Below are positions 33,719 to 43,737 of a stretch of 64,000 nt of DNA, in pieces. The first letter of the stretch is position 1. Each line of letters opens with the position of its first letter. The notes under the pieces were generated by a model. That model worked only from the letters and a program-made list of their open reading frames with translations. It did no database searches and was not told the origin of the DNA. Origin of the DNA: Typhlomys cinereus (Eukaryota; Chordata; Mammalia; Rodentia; Platacanthomyidae); contig JALPQD010000836.1 in the NCBI GenBank assembly GCA_023101885.1, positions 378,144-442,143 of the forward strand, given 5' to 3'. A program made the position numbers and the translations under genes.

Positions 33719-34626
33719 GGCAGGTTAAGTGGCCCTTCATGGGTAGACCCCACTGATAGGAGCATCCCTCTTCATCTTGTCTAGCCCCAATCCTTAAGGT
33801 TCCCAATGCATGTAATTATTTCTCTCAAGATCTTCGCTGATATGTCAGCCACTGTGCAGGTCTGGTGGGAATAAGTCTCATTGCAGAGAGTTCCTAGTTG
33901 CAGCCTCCCTACCTTGAGTGGGATTTCTTGACCAGCGGTGGTTTACTGCCTCCTTTTCCACAAGATTCCCTGAGCCTTAGGATGGGAAGAGATTTGGTTG
34001 GTCTGATTCTGGCTGTGTGTTTCAGAGTCGCAGGTCTTCTGTGTTCTGGTTGGTTGCTGTTGTCTGTTTCACTGCTCTTCCATTGCACTAGGCTGTGTCT
34101 TGTTTGGATGTTGAGATCTTATCTAATGATAAAATGAGAGGTGTTTAGATGGAAGTTTACTCTCCGGTGTTTATGGTTAGTTTTGAGACATCTGATACTG
34201 TCTACTGTCAGTTTTCTCCCCATCCACTGCTATTTAGACTGGTTTACAGTGTTCCCTGTCATGGGGTGGGGTGGGGGGACTGTTAGGGGCTAGTAAGCCG
34301 GGCTTGGTTACCTGAGGCTAGTCACACTCTCTACTGTGTCCTATTCCTATTCTTCCCTCTCCTTTAAGACATAACCCCCCCCCTTTTTTTTAAACTGTTT
34401 GCCTGTGATGTTCTTTTACTTCTGCTCTTTTGGGCTTTTCTTGTAACCCCTTTGGCAGACGATCCAAAGGGAGCCCTGGGACCTACAGAAGCAGACAGAC
34501 AGGAAGGTGGGAGGATTGGGATGGATGGTTGAAGGGAGGGGAGAGTGGGAAAGAAAAGGGGGAACGGGGGCAGGGACGATTACTTATTATGCTTGTAAAG
34601 CTAGGAAAAATAAAATTAAAAAAAGC
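33719..34626 (+). mobile_element. L1 with 5' inversion (twin priming)
   Basis: 33719 to about 34430 reads as antisense L1 3' UTR: 'accccactgataggagcatc', 'tgcaggtctggtgggaataa' and 'tagctt...' as in 58180-58640. 34435-34626 then reads as sense L1: 'gatccaaagggagccctggg', a GGGA-rich tract, 'gcttgtaaagctagg' and an A-rich tail. The inverted part is exactly the sequence that lies 5' of the sense part in intact copies. Weak target duplication: TAACTTGT (33711-33718) and TAATTTGT (34627-34634). Confidence 0.85.
34263..34289 (+). other. G-quadruplex-capable motif
   Basis: GGGGTGGGGTGGGGGG followed eight bases later by GGGG gives four G-runs of at least four with loops of 1, 1 and about 7. It lies inside the inverted part of the L1. 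Confidence 0.7.
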
Positions 34627-34639
34627 TAATTTGTAATAG

Positions 34640-35004
34640 TCTTTGATTCAACTGGAAAGCAAGAATTAAAAAAAAATCTGCAAAATCATTGGTCAGGGAA
34701 AGGAGACCCTATAAGGGGGTGGATGATCCAGGGCTGGACTTTGTCCTGTAGACTTTCATGAGTGATCTACCAGAAGGCTGAGGAAGCCCGTGGGACAGAA
34801 TATATTTCTGGGAGATGGTTCAGGGATTTGGCATGCCAGTGACATCTTTGCTTGCTTTTTGTGTTATCCTGAAATTGCTCTACATTTAGATTAGGATTTC
34901 AGAAAAAAATCCATATTAAAAATACAACCATGTGTTTTAGTTTTATAATAGCGCATCACTTCTCTGGCACCAACCTCTGTTTTATAACTTACTGTTGTAA
35001 CAAA
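34640..35004. other. Unassigned intergenic DNA
   Basis: No repeat family or exon recognised. Confidence 0.4.
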
Positions 35005-35405
35005 GACTTTGATCCAAACAACTTAGAAGAGCAAAGGGTTTTATTGGCTCACAATAGCAGATGACAGTTCCTCATGGCAGGAGGGTCATACCAGCATCAA
35101 GACCCAGGGGAACTGATTGTATCACATCCACAGACAGAGCACAGGTCACAGACCAGTGCTGTATTGCTTGCTTGTGCCCTAGCTTGCCTGCTTGCCAAAT
35201 GCCTAGCCAGCTCTATCTGTTTTTATCCACCTGCCCAGGGAATAGTCTGCCCACTGTGGGCTGGTTCTTCCTACATCAATTATGCAGAGCAGACAGTCTC
35301 CTACAGACTTGTCCATAGGCCTGCCTTAAGTAGATAATTCCTAATAGGCATGCCTAGGTATCTATCAGCTTGACATTTGAGACATCTGAGCCATCACACC
35401 ATGTG
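35005..35405 (-). mobile_element. MaLR-like LTR, antisense
   Basis: 'agggttttattggctcacaa' near the left, a body with 'ctcatggcaggagggtcata', and 'tatctatcagcttgacattt' followed by 'gccatcacacc' at the right. Reads as a reversed MaLR LTR. Confidence 0.6.
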
Positions 35406-35689
35406 TCAGGTGGGAAATCACCCACAGGTTAATTTAGAGGACAAACAAATAGGGTCTACAGAGACCAGGACAATAAGTAGGAAAACTGCTGAGAAAGAAG
35501 GTAGAAAAAGGGAAATAGACAAACCTCAAAAGAGCACCCCAGGAGAATCATCTTCCTGGGTAGGGAGAGTGGTAATAAAATCATTACTATGAGCCCCAAG
35601 AGAATGTAGAAAACTACGCAAAAGTGGAATATAAGCAAATGCTGCTATTACACACTTATCAATAACATTGTCTTTATTCACTTTTCGCT
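35406..35689. other. Unassigned spacer between two LTRs
   Basis: The spacer may be a decayed MaLR internal remnant, but nothing in it is recognisable. Confidence 0.3.
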
Positions 35690-36088
35690 ATGATAAAAGA
35701 ATAATACGGATTGAGTAAGTTATAAACAATGGAGGTTTATCTGACTCACAGTACTGGAGGCTGGGAAGTTTAAGATAGAGGGGCTGCATCTGCCAAGGGT
35801 CTTCTTGCTGCAACACCATGCAGACAGAAGGCATTGCATGTGGCACCAAGGGGTGAGAAAGCAAGAGCAAGGAAAGGAGAAGAGGGGCAGGAGAGAGAAT
35901 ATGCATGAGAGAGCCACATCTATCAAAGCTGTACCTGAGGTGACCAGATGACCACCCTGAAACACTTCAGTCCATCGTCAAGGGTGGGGCCTCACGACTT
36001 GATCACCTCTTAAAGATCCTACTTCAAAAATATCATATAGTGGCAGTCACATTTCAAAATGAATTCAAGCCATAGCAAACATTAAAAG
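35690..36088 (-). mobile_element. MST/THE1-like MaLR LTR, antisense
   Basis: 'aatggaggtttatctgactc', 'acagtactggaggctgggaa', 'ggggcctcacgacttgatca' and 'atatagtggcagtcacattt' followed by 'caaaatgaattcaag' match the reversed order of MST/THE1-type LTRs. Confidence 0.7.
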
Positions 36089-36335
36089 ACTGGCATGAAT
36101 TAAGGAACTTCCCTTCCCCCTCTACTCCTTTTCTTTCCTTTTCCTTCTGTCTTTCCGTCCCATTCCCTTCTCTCCCCCCTTTTCCTCCTCTCTCTCTTCC
36201 CCTCTTCTTTTCTCTCTTTTCTTCCCCTTCCCTCCACTTCCTTTCCTTACCTCTTTCCTCTCTCTCTCACCTCTCATCTCCTCCCCTTCCTTTCTCTTCC
36301 CTCCAGTACTCTCCTCTGCCCCTCCCTTTTCTGAA
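36089..36335. repeat. Polypyrimidine tract
   Basis: About 240 bases of C and T with very few purines, directly before a B1 in reverse. Possibly an expanded reverse-strand A/G tail. Confidence 0.9.
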
Positions 36336-36575
36336 TGTCTTTTTTTTTTTTTAATATAGGATCAGGGGGCTGGGGGGGGGAGAAGGGAGGGAGGGAAGTG
36401 GTGTACCTATTAAGTTTGTATGAGCAGAAATAATAATAAAAAATGTTAAAAAATATAGGGTCTATGTAGACAAGCTTGGCCCTAAACACATGATCTTCTT
36501 GTCTTCAGCCTCTTGAATGCCAGGATTACAGACATGTACTGCCTTGCTTGGATTGCATTTTGTTTCTCTAGATTT
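36336..36575 (-). mobile_element. B1 SINE, split by an L1 tail
   Basis: The T-run at 36340-36352 and 'aatatagg' start the reversed B1. After the L1 tail it resumes with 'gtctatgtagacaagcttgg', 'tcagcctcttgaatgcc' and 'aggattacagacatgtactg'. Confidence 0.8.
36361..36451 (+). mobile_element. Ultra-short L1 3' tail insertion in B1
   Basis: Only about 91 bp: G-rich tract, 'tacctattaagtttgtatga' and an A-rich end, as in the terminus at 56895-56940. AATATAGG occurs at 36353-36360 and 36452-36459, a perfect 8-bp target duplication made from B1 sequence. Confidence 0.85.
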
Positions 36576-36626
36576 TTTTTTCTAAAAAATATATCTATTA
36601 TAGGGGTAAAGAAATAAAGATCTTAG

Positions 36627-36834
36627 GGGGCTGGAGAGGTGGCTCAGGGGTTAAGCCTCTGCCTTGCAGGCAGAAGGTCCTGAGTTCGGATCCTAGACCC
36701 CATGTATAGACGCCAGGTGGAAGCGGGGCGACCTGCGTTTCTGGTCCTGGTAGGGCGGAGCCTGTGAATCCCGGGGCAGAGTAAACAGGAGGAGGTGGAG
36801 GTGGTCCATGGTGGTTCCCGAATTCGCCCGTGGT

Positions 36835-36878
<44 letters not shown>

Positions 36879-36906
36879 TACACGCACAATTGAATAAATT
36901 AAAAAA
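36627..36906 (+). mobile_element. DIP-like SINE, type 2 (young subfamily)
   Basis: Head 'ctggagaggtggctcagggg', B box 'gagttcggatcc', GC-rich body with CpGs, (AC)n at 36839-36875, then a short A-rich end. AAAGAAATAAAGATCTTAG (36608-36626) and AAAGAAATAAAGGTCTTAG (36907-36925) are a 19-bp target duplication with one mismatch. Retained CpGs and the near-intact duplication indicate recent insertion. Confidence 0.95.
36640..36693 (+). promoter_or_regulatory. Internal Pol III promoter (A and B boxes) of the SINE
   Basis: TGGCTCAGGGG (36640-36650) fits the A box and GAGTTCGGATCC (36682-36693) the B box, with tRNA-like spacing. Such internal promoters drive SINE transcription. Confidence 0.7.
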
Positions 36907-36984
36907 AAAGAAATAAAGGTCTTAGAAGTCTAGGGTGACCTGTTTGAAAAATGATATTTAGGGGGCAGAGTAAGATGGAAATTG

Positions 36985-37029
36985 GTGTGTGCGCGCATGC
37001 GCATATGTGTGTTACTGACCAAAGAAAGA

Positions 37030-37085
<56 letters not shown>
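36985..37085. repeat. Alternating purine-pyrimidine tract with (TG)n
   Basis: GTGTGTGCGCGCATGCGCAT (about 36986-37005) is alternating and CG-bearing. It is followed after a short spacer by about 50 bp of pure TG. Confidence 0.9.
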
Positions 37086-37087
<2 letters not shown>

Positions 37088-37089
37088 TA

Positions 37090-37566
37090 GCTCACGGGGA
37101 GACCATGAGCAGGAAGGCTATGGCCAAGCAGGTCTTTGTCAGGCAGAGCTTGTGATTTCTCTTTTCTTCTGCCAGAATATTCTTCAGATAGCATCAGCCA
37201 GCTTTCATGGCCAAGGTTCCTATAATTCTTTATCTATAAACACATTGTTTTCCTGAAAGTTAATTATCATTCCACTCTTAATCAAAGACTGAGATTAGTA
37301 AACCCTTAGTTTCTGCTTCGCTGTTGTCTAAAGATCATCAGATGTCCTGGGCTCTACATGGTGAAAGGAAAGATTATTCATTAGGGGTCTTGGGACAGTG
37401 TTCTTGTGGTGCTGTAACCACTCTGACTGGGGGAGGGAGTTATGATACCCCAGCATTTCATCTGCCAAAAACTGTGTTGTTTTCACAGGATGTACTAAAA
37501 ATCATGCAAATCTAATGAAAAACTTATGAAATCAAAGAATAAGGGGAGAAATTTTATTTTCAGCTT
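37090..37566. other. Unassigned intergenic DNA
   Basis: No repeat family or exon recognised. Confidence 0.4.
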
Positions 37567-37697
37567 TTAAAAAATATTTTATGTGTTGGGGGGAGGAGAG
37601 AGAGAGCAGGTGCTGCGTGGACTCTGGGGATTAAACTCAGGCTACCGGGACTGTATACAAGTGCCTTTGCTTACTGAGCCATATTGTCCATCCCAAT
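37567..37697 (-). mobile_element. B2/B4-superfamily SINE, diverged
   Basis: 'aaaatattttatgtgttggg', 'tctggggattaaactcaggc' and 'ttactgagccatattgtcca' are a reversed tail, B box and head. Confidence 0.65.
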
Positions 37698-38204
37698 TTC
37701 TTATTAATGTCTTTTAAAAAAAACAGAAAGAAGAAAAATCTTCCAGTTTTTGAGCTTTTCAGGCCTCAGGGAAGCCTTTCTGACTTTCCTTTTAAAAATC
37801 GTTCTCAATGCAACTGCTTACCCTTGCACACACGTGCTCTGATATGCACAGCCTTATGTTACGAAGCCTCTCATTGCTAAGAGGCCATGCTTAATAATTG
37901 ACTGGATGTGTGGTCGTAGATGCCATTGTTCATATGCTACAGACCTTCTAGATAAGAGTGGCTACTCAACAGTGGGAAATGTTAGAAGCAAGGTGGGCGG
38001 ACGGGCACTTTTCATGCTCGATGTTGTATGAGTACACATATACTTCATAATTTACACAGAATCTGTATGCACACATTGTGAATAGTCAGCATGTACACCT
38101 GTTACTGGTGTGTTTTGAGTTAACCTTTAACTTAAGTGATGACTAAGGAGAAATGTAAGGCTTGGTGACTTTGGAAGTATGTAAAGTCCCAGAGGAAAAG
38201 AGAT
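37698..38204. other. Unassigned intergenic DNA
   Basis: No repeat family or exon recognised. Confidence 0.4.
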
Positions 38205-38207
38205 AGG

Positions 38208-38468
38208 GGCCTGGGGAGATGGCTCTAGGATTAAAGCCTTTGCCTCACAACAAAAGGACCTGAGTTTGGATCCACATATCCCAAATAGAATTGACAGGCA
38301 GAAATGGTGTTGGTGGTTTGCACTAAAAGGTGGAGCCTGTGAAATCCCAGAGCAGGGCACTAAGGAAGTAGAGCAATCCAGGATGATTCCTAATGTCACC
38401 TTTGGGTTTCCTCAGGTACACACACTCAGATGCCCTCTGGTACAAACACACAGGACACACACCCAAGC

Positions 38469-38503
<35 letters not shown>
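38208..38503 (+). mobile_element. DIP-like SINE, type 1
   Basis: Head 'gcctggggagatggctctag', B box 'gacctgagtttggatcc', 'ggtggagcctgtgaaatccc', 'caatccaggatgattcctaa' and a (GA)n end (38471-38500). 'AGGAAAA' on both sides suggests an eroded target duplication. Confidence 0.85.
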
Positions 38504-38984
38504 AAAATGTAGGAAGAGAAATACCAAATTATCAATGCCATGAATCTCAGACAAGGTTGGCCACCTAGACAGAGAGACAAGACTAGACTTTGGAATGATT
38601 GACGAGCTTTTTTCTGATTCCCTATGGAATGTGCTAGCTGGTGAAGAGAGAGGAAAGCAGATTTGGGGGTTTTAGACCTTCTTTCCAGATCACAGGCTTT
38701 CTGAATAAAGCACAGCTTAAAGATTCTATTCCTGACTCATTGGCATCGATGGAACTCAGTTATTCAGATTACAGTTTCTTTTACTACAACTGACTATGTC
38801 CAATAGCTTCTCAGTTATTCACGGTGGATTTCTTTAGAATTTATTACATGGGGCAAAGGAAAACAAAACAAAACAGAATAATTTTGCAAAGGGACAACTT
38901 GCAAAGTAGAGCTAATCCTAAATAAGATGCATAAGACATGGTGATATTGCTGATATTGCTGATATGACAAGATAAGCCATCCTT
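38504..38984. other. Unassigned intergenic DNA
   Basis: Contains three near-tandem 'attgctgat' units near 38945-38965. No repeat family recognised. Confidence 0.4.
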
Positions 38985-38986
38985 CC

Positions 38987-39117
38987 TTCTTTCCTTTCAG
39001 GACAGGGTCTTAGTGTGTAGCCCTGGTTAGACTGGAACTCCATTTATACACTAGGTTGGTCCTGAGTTCTACTTCCCAAGTGCTGGGGTTGCAAACATGA
39101 ACCACTGTGCACACGTC
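38987..39117 (-). mobile_element. B1 SINE
   Basis: 'acagggtcttagtgtgtagc', 'cctggttagactggaactcc' and 'cccaagtgctggggttgc' are reversed B1 landmarks; one of the better preserved B1 copies here. Confidence 0.9.
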
Positions 39118-39119
39118 TT

Positions 39120-39829
39120 AAGTGTTTCTAGGTCATATTCTTCATTCAAATGAAAGAAAACTTCCCTAGCAGATGCCTAGTAGGGGATTTCGATGATGGG
39201 AACTTGAGAGTGATTGGGAAATGTGATGATCAATTCCCGTTTGAATTTTCAGGCTGAAGTGTTAGCAGCAGGCCTGCAAAACTGGAGAGGAAACTCAGCA
39301 AGGGTAGGAGAACAGCCTGGGATTAGTTGCAATTCATTTGCTAAGGAATGACACATGTCATAGTGCACTTTCAGAAGCACAGTTTCTACTTTGGCATTTG
39401 CAAGATAATGCATTAGCAACACAAAAAAAATACTTAAGAAAGGCTGTAATGTCTTTAAAGTTATTTTTAAAAATGAAAGTCAAAGTTACACTCATATTTT
39501 TAGTGCATGCTGGACATAGTCTCTTTATTATCTCCTTTGATTTGCCAAGATGAAAGGCAAATGGGAAGAAGGACCTGCAGTAGGCTGTCCTGGGCACCCA
39601 GAGATACCTCCGGACTGTATCCTTTCCCTATGTCCTTCTTGGAGAAGTAAACACTTTTACTATACCTTCTAATCTTCTGTGATGGGAGCTGACAGGAGAC
39701 AGATGAACAGAAAACAGAAAGCTTATTCATATGTTTATGAAAATGAAATAAGTAATCAAAGGAGTGGTTGATGATCTGGAAGCTTCCTCTTTTTTGGCCA
39801 GATTTCACAGTACCAGAAGGTACTATTCA
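39120..39829. other. Low-copy intergenic DNA
   Basis: No young repeats. 39340-39500 contains 'gcatttgcaagataatgcat' with octamer- and TAAT-like cores and reads as a possible noncoding element. Confidence 0.35.
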
Positions 39830-39831
39830 AG

Positions 39832-41185
39832 CTGCAGGGGAAGAAAAGCAATCAACAGTCTCACCCAGCTGTGAAAGCTGCAATATATAATATCAACCAC
39901 CCTGGCAAGAGGTGACCATTGGTGCAATAGTGGCATGATTTTTGGGGGGTAAGTGGCTGCTTTCTGATTGGATTTAAGGTCAGCATTTTAGCTATGAAAG
40001 AGGAAACCATAGGTCCTAGGGGGAGCAAACTGTTAAGGTTTAGCTATATGGACATGATATCAAGCTGCTACCTACACATTTATCATGATACACACAGATT
40101 AGAGGGGCTCTGGACACTCAACCTACAAGCGTCCTTTTGCAATGAAAGGTGTTTAATGCAGAGAACCACAACTGACCAAAGTGCAGAGAATAAGTGACTG
40201 TGTGATGCTCAGATCTAAATAGGATATTAAATTGCCCCAAGGCTCAGGAAACATCATGAAAGAAAGGGTGATAAGAATGTAAGAGCCTTACAACTGACTT
40301 GTTTAAACTTGTCCAAAAATTATTCTGAAATGGGGTTTCCCCTGAGTCTCTTTCTCTTTACCTTCCAGTCCCGTCATTTGGTTTGTTGTTAATACGTTTG
40401 CTCAACATTGTGTGATACATGTACTGAGAACCAATGAGCAGCTGGCAAAGATCTAACATGCACATGAATAATTAGAGCACCCACATCTACCATCTCCAAA
40501 GACAATTTAAGCCCAAGTTCTGCAAGGCACAGGAAATCTGGTGCTGAAGAGAACGCAGAAAAGAACTTCTTTATCACAAAATGTGTTGCTTTGTGTACTA
40601 AAAACTAATCACACAACTTTTTCTTTTTCTTTTGCAGTTTGCCTCCCCAAATATCAAGAGCAGGCGCTAGTCGATGTGATTTTGGAAACTTAATGATTCA
40701 GAAATGGAAAAATGAAGATCTGTAACTCTGAAAACTAAACAAAACAAAACAAAGACTGTAAGAGCCTTAAATGGAAAGAGGTATTGGTCAGACAGTATCT
40801 TCAGGGCATGATAGGGCTACTGTATCCATTAACTCACTCTTGCTATGTCTATTGCCACAAGATCTGCACAAGATTTGACCTATCAGCACTATTGAAGGTT
40901 AATGATGGAATTGGGGGGGCAGGGAACTAATTTCCTCAATGGCACAACCACTGATATGTATCATCCAGGCTCCAGCAAGTGCCAGTACAGGTGACACAGA
41001 TGAACTTCAGTGAGCTACTCACTCAGAAAGACATGGAATTAGACGGGAGACTGGTCAAGAAAAGGAAGGTTTGCAGTGGGAAAAGGAGCAGAGATGGGAT
41101 TGGGTAATAAGGGGTGAAATGACATAAACTCATTGTATTTGTGTATGAAGCTCTAAAAGAATAAAATAAATGAAGAGAGAAAAAG
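39832..41185 (+). mobile_element. L1 3' UTR, sense, split by a retro-insert
   Basis: Left part 39832-40290: 'gtgcaatagtggcatgattt', 'tgctttctgattggatttaa', 'ccataggtcctaggg', 'ccaaagtgcagagaataagt'. Right part 40757-41185: 'aatggaaagaggtattggtc', 'tggaattagacgggagactg' and an AATAAAATAAA end. Joined across the insert, the text agrees with the L1 copy at 56485-56520. Confidence 0.85.
40291..40756 (+). mobile_element. Unidentified retro-inserted sequence
   Basis: 466 bp flanked by AGAATGTAAGAGCCTTA (40274-40290) and AGACTGTAAGAGCCTTA (40753-40769), a 17-bp duplication with one mismatch. It ends in A-rich 'aaacaaaacaaaacaaag', as expected for L1-mediated copying of a + strand RNA. I do not recognise the contents as SINE, L1 or LTR. 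Inside, a pyrimidine tract ending TTTTGCAG (about 40619-40638) looks like a splice acceptor, so the source RNA may have been unspliced. A 62-codon minus-strand frame here is probably chance. Confidence 0.7.
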
Positions 41186-41194
41186 TACAGCAAT

Positions 41195-42255
41195 AACAAT
41201 CTGGATTTTCCCAGCACCTTGGCCTTCTTGCCAGCACCTTCTGAGGAGTAGGGGTTCAGGAGCCTGCCTTTTTATCCTTTATGGTGCAAAGTATCCAAGG
41301 ATTATCAGTAAGGGAAGAGGGAGCTGTCTCTACCTCATCCTATAGTTTCTAAAACAAAGCAATCACCTCCCACCCCCCAAACCCCCATCTCTCCACCTGC
41401 CACCAATCTCCCTAACTGGTTTCCTCTCTTCTCCTAACTGCTCCCCCATGCCAGGTTATTTTGCAGCAAATTCCAGACAACACAGCTGGGTGTCTATGGA
41501 CAGTGTACCATTTCTTCTTGTCACAGACAATGCCATGGTAAATTGTCATGTGCTGTTTGAGTTCACCGAGAAACTGGTTTTGGGCATGGGGTTGCCTGCG
41601 TTCCCTCTCCCTGTTTCAGATCCAACTGTGTTTCTGTCATTCTCCAAAACTCTGCCCAGGGTCAGGCTGGCCCCCTGACAGGCAGAGGGAAAGCAGCAAG
41701 CAGTTCAAGGTATGTCCTTGAGAAGAGCTAGAGGGTAAATCATCCCAACAGAGGCCGCGATCATTTATGCAATGATATAAATATGCCTGTGGTGGCAAAG
41801 CCCATCGCGGTAAAAGCATTCTGCCAGACATCTTAGTTGGGAACTCCTGTGGGCTATCTCAGTGGGGCTCTCCTCTTCATTTCTGCTGGGCGATTGTAAG
41901 TGCCAGATGTGATGATACATATCTACTGCATTCCTTCTTTACTTGGAGGCCTAACTCAAGGGGACACTGTGGTCAGCAACTCTATCGATACAGAGCTGCT
42001 TCCTTAGTCAATGTTGCTGGATGCTTTGCACACCGGATTTGATGATATTTTGCTATCTACTCTTTCTCTGTATCCACTCCTTACTCTATGTAGTCTGTTA
42101 CTTTTGGTCACTATATATTTATAAAACTCACTCATTCAAAACAAAGCAAAAGCAGTCAACAGATGGTTAAAAGCAGAGGTTTTATGTAAAAACCTAAGAA
42201 GGGATGGGAAATGGAGAGAAAAGGCTTCTATGACAAGAAATAATAGATTTATTTT
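41195..42255. other. Unassigned intergenic DNA
   Basis: 'ccagcacctt' occurs twice within 25 bases near 41210-41240. Frames of 64-76 codons at 41448-41831 overlap on opposite strands. No repeat family or exon recognised. Confidence 0.35.
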
Positions 42256-42261
42256 AGAAAT

Positions 42262-42293
42262 GGACTTGACTTTTTTTTTTTGACTTGACTTTT

Positions 42294-42299
<6 letters not shown>
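42262..42299 (+). repeat. Tandem duplication of a TGACTTGAC-T(n) unit
   Basis: 'GGACTTGAC' plus ten T, then 'TGACTTGAC' plus about nine T, directly before a (TG)n SINE tail. May be target duplication plus tail of the adjacent reversed SINE. Confidence 0.85.
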
Positions 42300-42333
<34 letters not shown>

Positions 42334-42548
42334 CAATTGTGTGTGTACCAAAGGACACTTGAATGTGTGTCACCAAGGGTGACATCAAGAATCATCCTGG
42401 ATTGCTCTAACTCCTTATTGCTTTACTCTGCCCAGGTTCTGCCTTCCAGGGCTAGAAGTGCAAGCTCCCAGCCATTTCTGCCTGAAGATCTAAACTCAGG
42501 TCCTTCGCTTGTGATGAAAAGGCTTTAACCCCTGAGCCATCTCCCCGT
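42299..42548 (-). mobile_element. DIP-like SINE, type 1
   Basis: (TG)n tail (42299-42327), 'atcaagaatcatcctggatt', 'gcctgaagatctaaactcag' and reversed head 'cccctgagccatctccc'. Body shortened relative to full copies. Confidence 0.85.
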
Positions 42549-43444
42549 CTGACAAATGGATTTTTTAAAGGACAATAAGTGAGAGACAAGAAAGTTTATG
42601 ATGATACTTACTTATACAGGTTCTTCATGATTATAAAACTCTCCCAGAGGGGAAACTGACAGTGGCAGGTGCTGCCTCCAGTCAGATATCCTGAGAAACT
42701 TTCTTTCTGAAACTGTGAACTTCAAATTAGCTTCATACCAACTCTGAGATTCTGAGTGGGTTCCTATATCCTTTCAAATATTCGCCCAATCCTTAGTGAC
42801 ATCCACATCCCCTTAGATTTAGATATGTTTCAAGGTTTAGATATGTTTCAAAAGAAAAGCCAACACCAGAAGACTTTAAGTAGGAAAGAAAATTTGTCGT
42901 TATGTCTTCCTGGGAAGCTGAAGAGTAGATGAAGATTCTGTTTCTTCTTCTATCAGCTTTTGCTTTTTTTTTTTCTGCATTTGCTCTTTTCTCAGACAAG
43001 TTCTCATCTCTTAGTGGGAAGATGGGAAGGAGGTTTTTCTCCTGTTTGTCTTAGAAAAATGTCCAGAGCTAGCCTCCATTGGCTTAATTGGATGACAGAA
43101 CCACAATTGGGCTAGGGAATTTCCAACTAACTAAGCCCATGAACCCAATCCTGAACTAAGGAGAAGAGTAGACAACACTCCAGAAGGGGCAAATTGAATG
43201 GAAGAATTAGTTCTCGGTGTTAATATGTACATGGTGCCTATGGCTAATAATACTGCATTGGGCACTTGAAAGATACTAAGAAAATAGATCTTAACTTTTT
43301 TTTTTTTTACTAAAAAAAACTATGCGAAATGGTAAGCATGTTAATCAGCTAATCAGCTTAATTGTGATAATCACCCCATAATGTATGCATATATCAAAAT
43401 ATCAGGCATGCTGGAAATAAACATATTGTTTCATATAGTTGTTT
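42549..43444. other. Unassigned intergenic DNA
   Basis: A 17-base unit 'tagatatgtttcaa' plus spacer is repeated in tandem at 42821-42852. No repeat family or exon recognised. Confidence 0.4.
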
Positions 43445-43726
43445 GTTTTTCTTGTGTGTGTGTGTATATGTGTGTGTGTGTAAGTATGTATAAGAAGGCA
43501 CTTGAGTGTATGTGCCTGGTGAGAGCCCAAAAGTGACACCAGGAATCATCCTGGATTGTTCTGCCTCCTTATTGCTTTGCTCTGGGGTTTCCTGACCTCC
43601 AAGGCTGGAATATAACTGCCACTATGTCCATCTGGCATTTTTACATGGGATCTGGACATCTGAACTGAGGTCCTTTTTCTTGTGAGGTAGAGGCCTTAGC
43701 CACTGAGCAATCTCCCCAACCTTTAA
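43445..43726 (-). mobile_element. DIP-like SINE, type 1, diverged
   Basis: TG-rich tail, 'caccaggaatcatcctggat', 'ttgctctggggtttcctga', 'ggcatttttacatgggatct' and reversed head 'cactgagcaatctccccaac'. Confidence 0.85.
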
Positions 43727-43737
43727 ATGTATATTTT

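Noticed and set aside
36640..36693. tRNA gene
   Set aside because: A and B boxes are present but belong to a SINE head; no cloverleaf acceptor stem can be formed by eye and the element continues into a SINE body.
40619..40645. Genuine exon boundary (TTTTGCAG acceptor)
   Set aside because: It lies inside a retro-inserted block, has no paired donor or open frame, and is better taken as part of the copied RNA.
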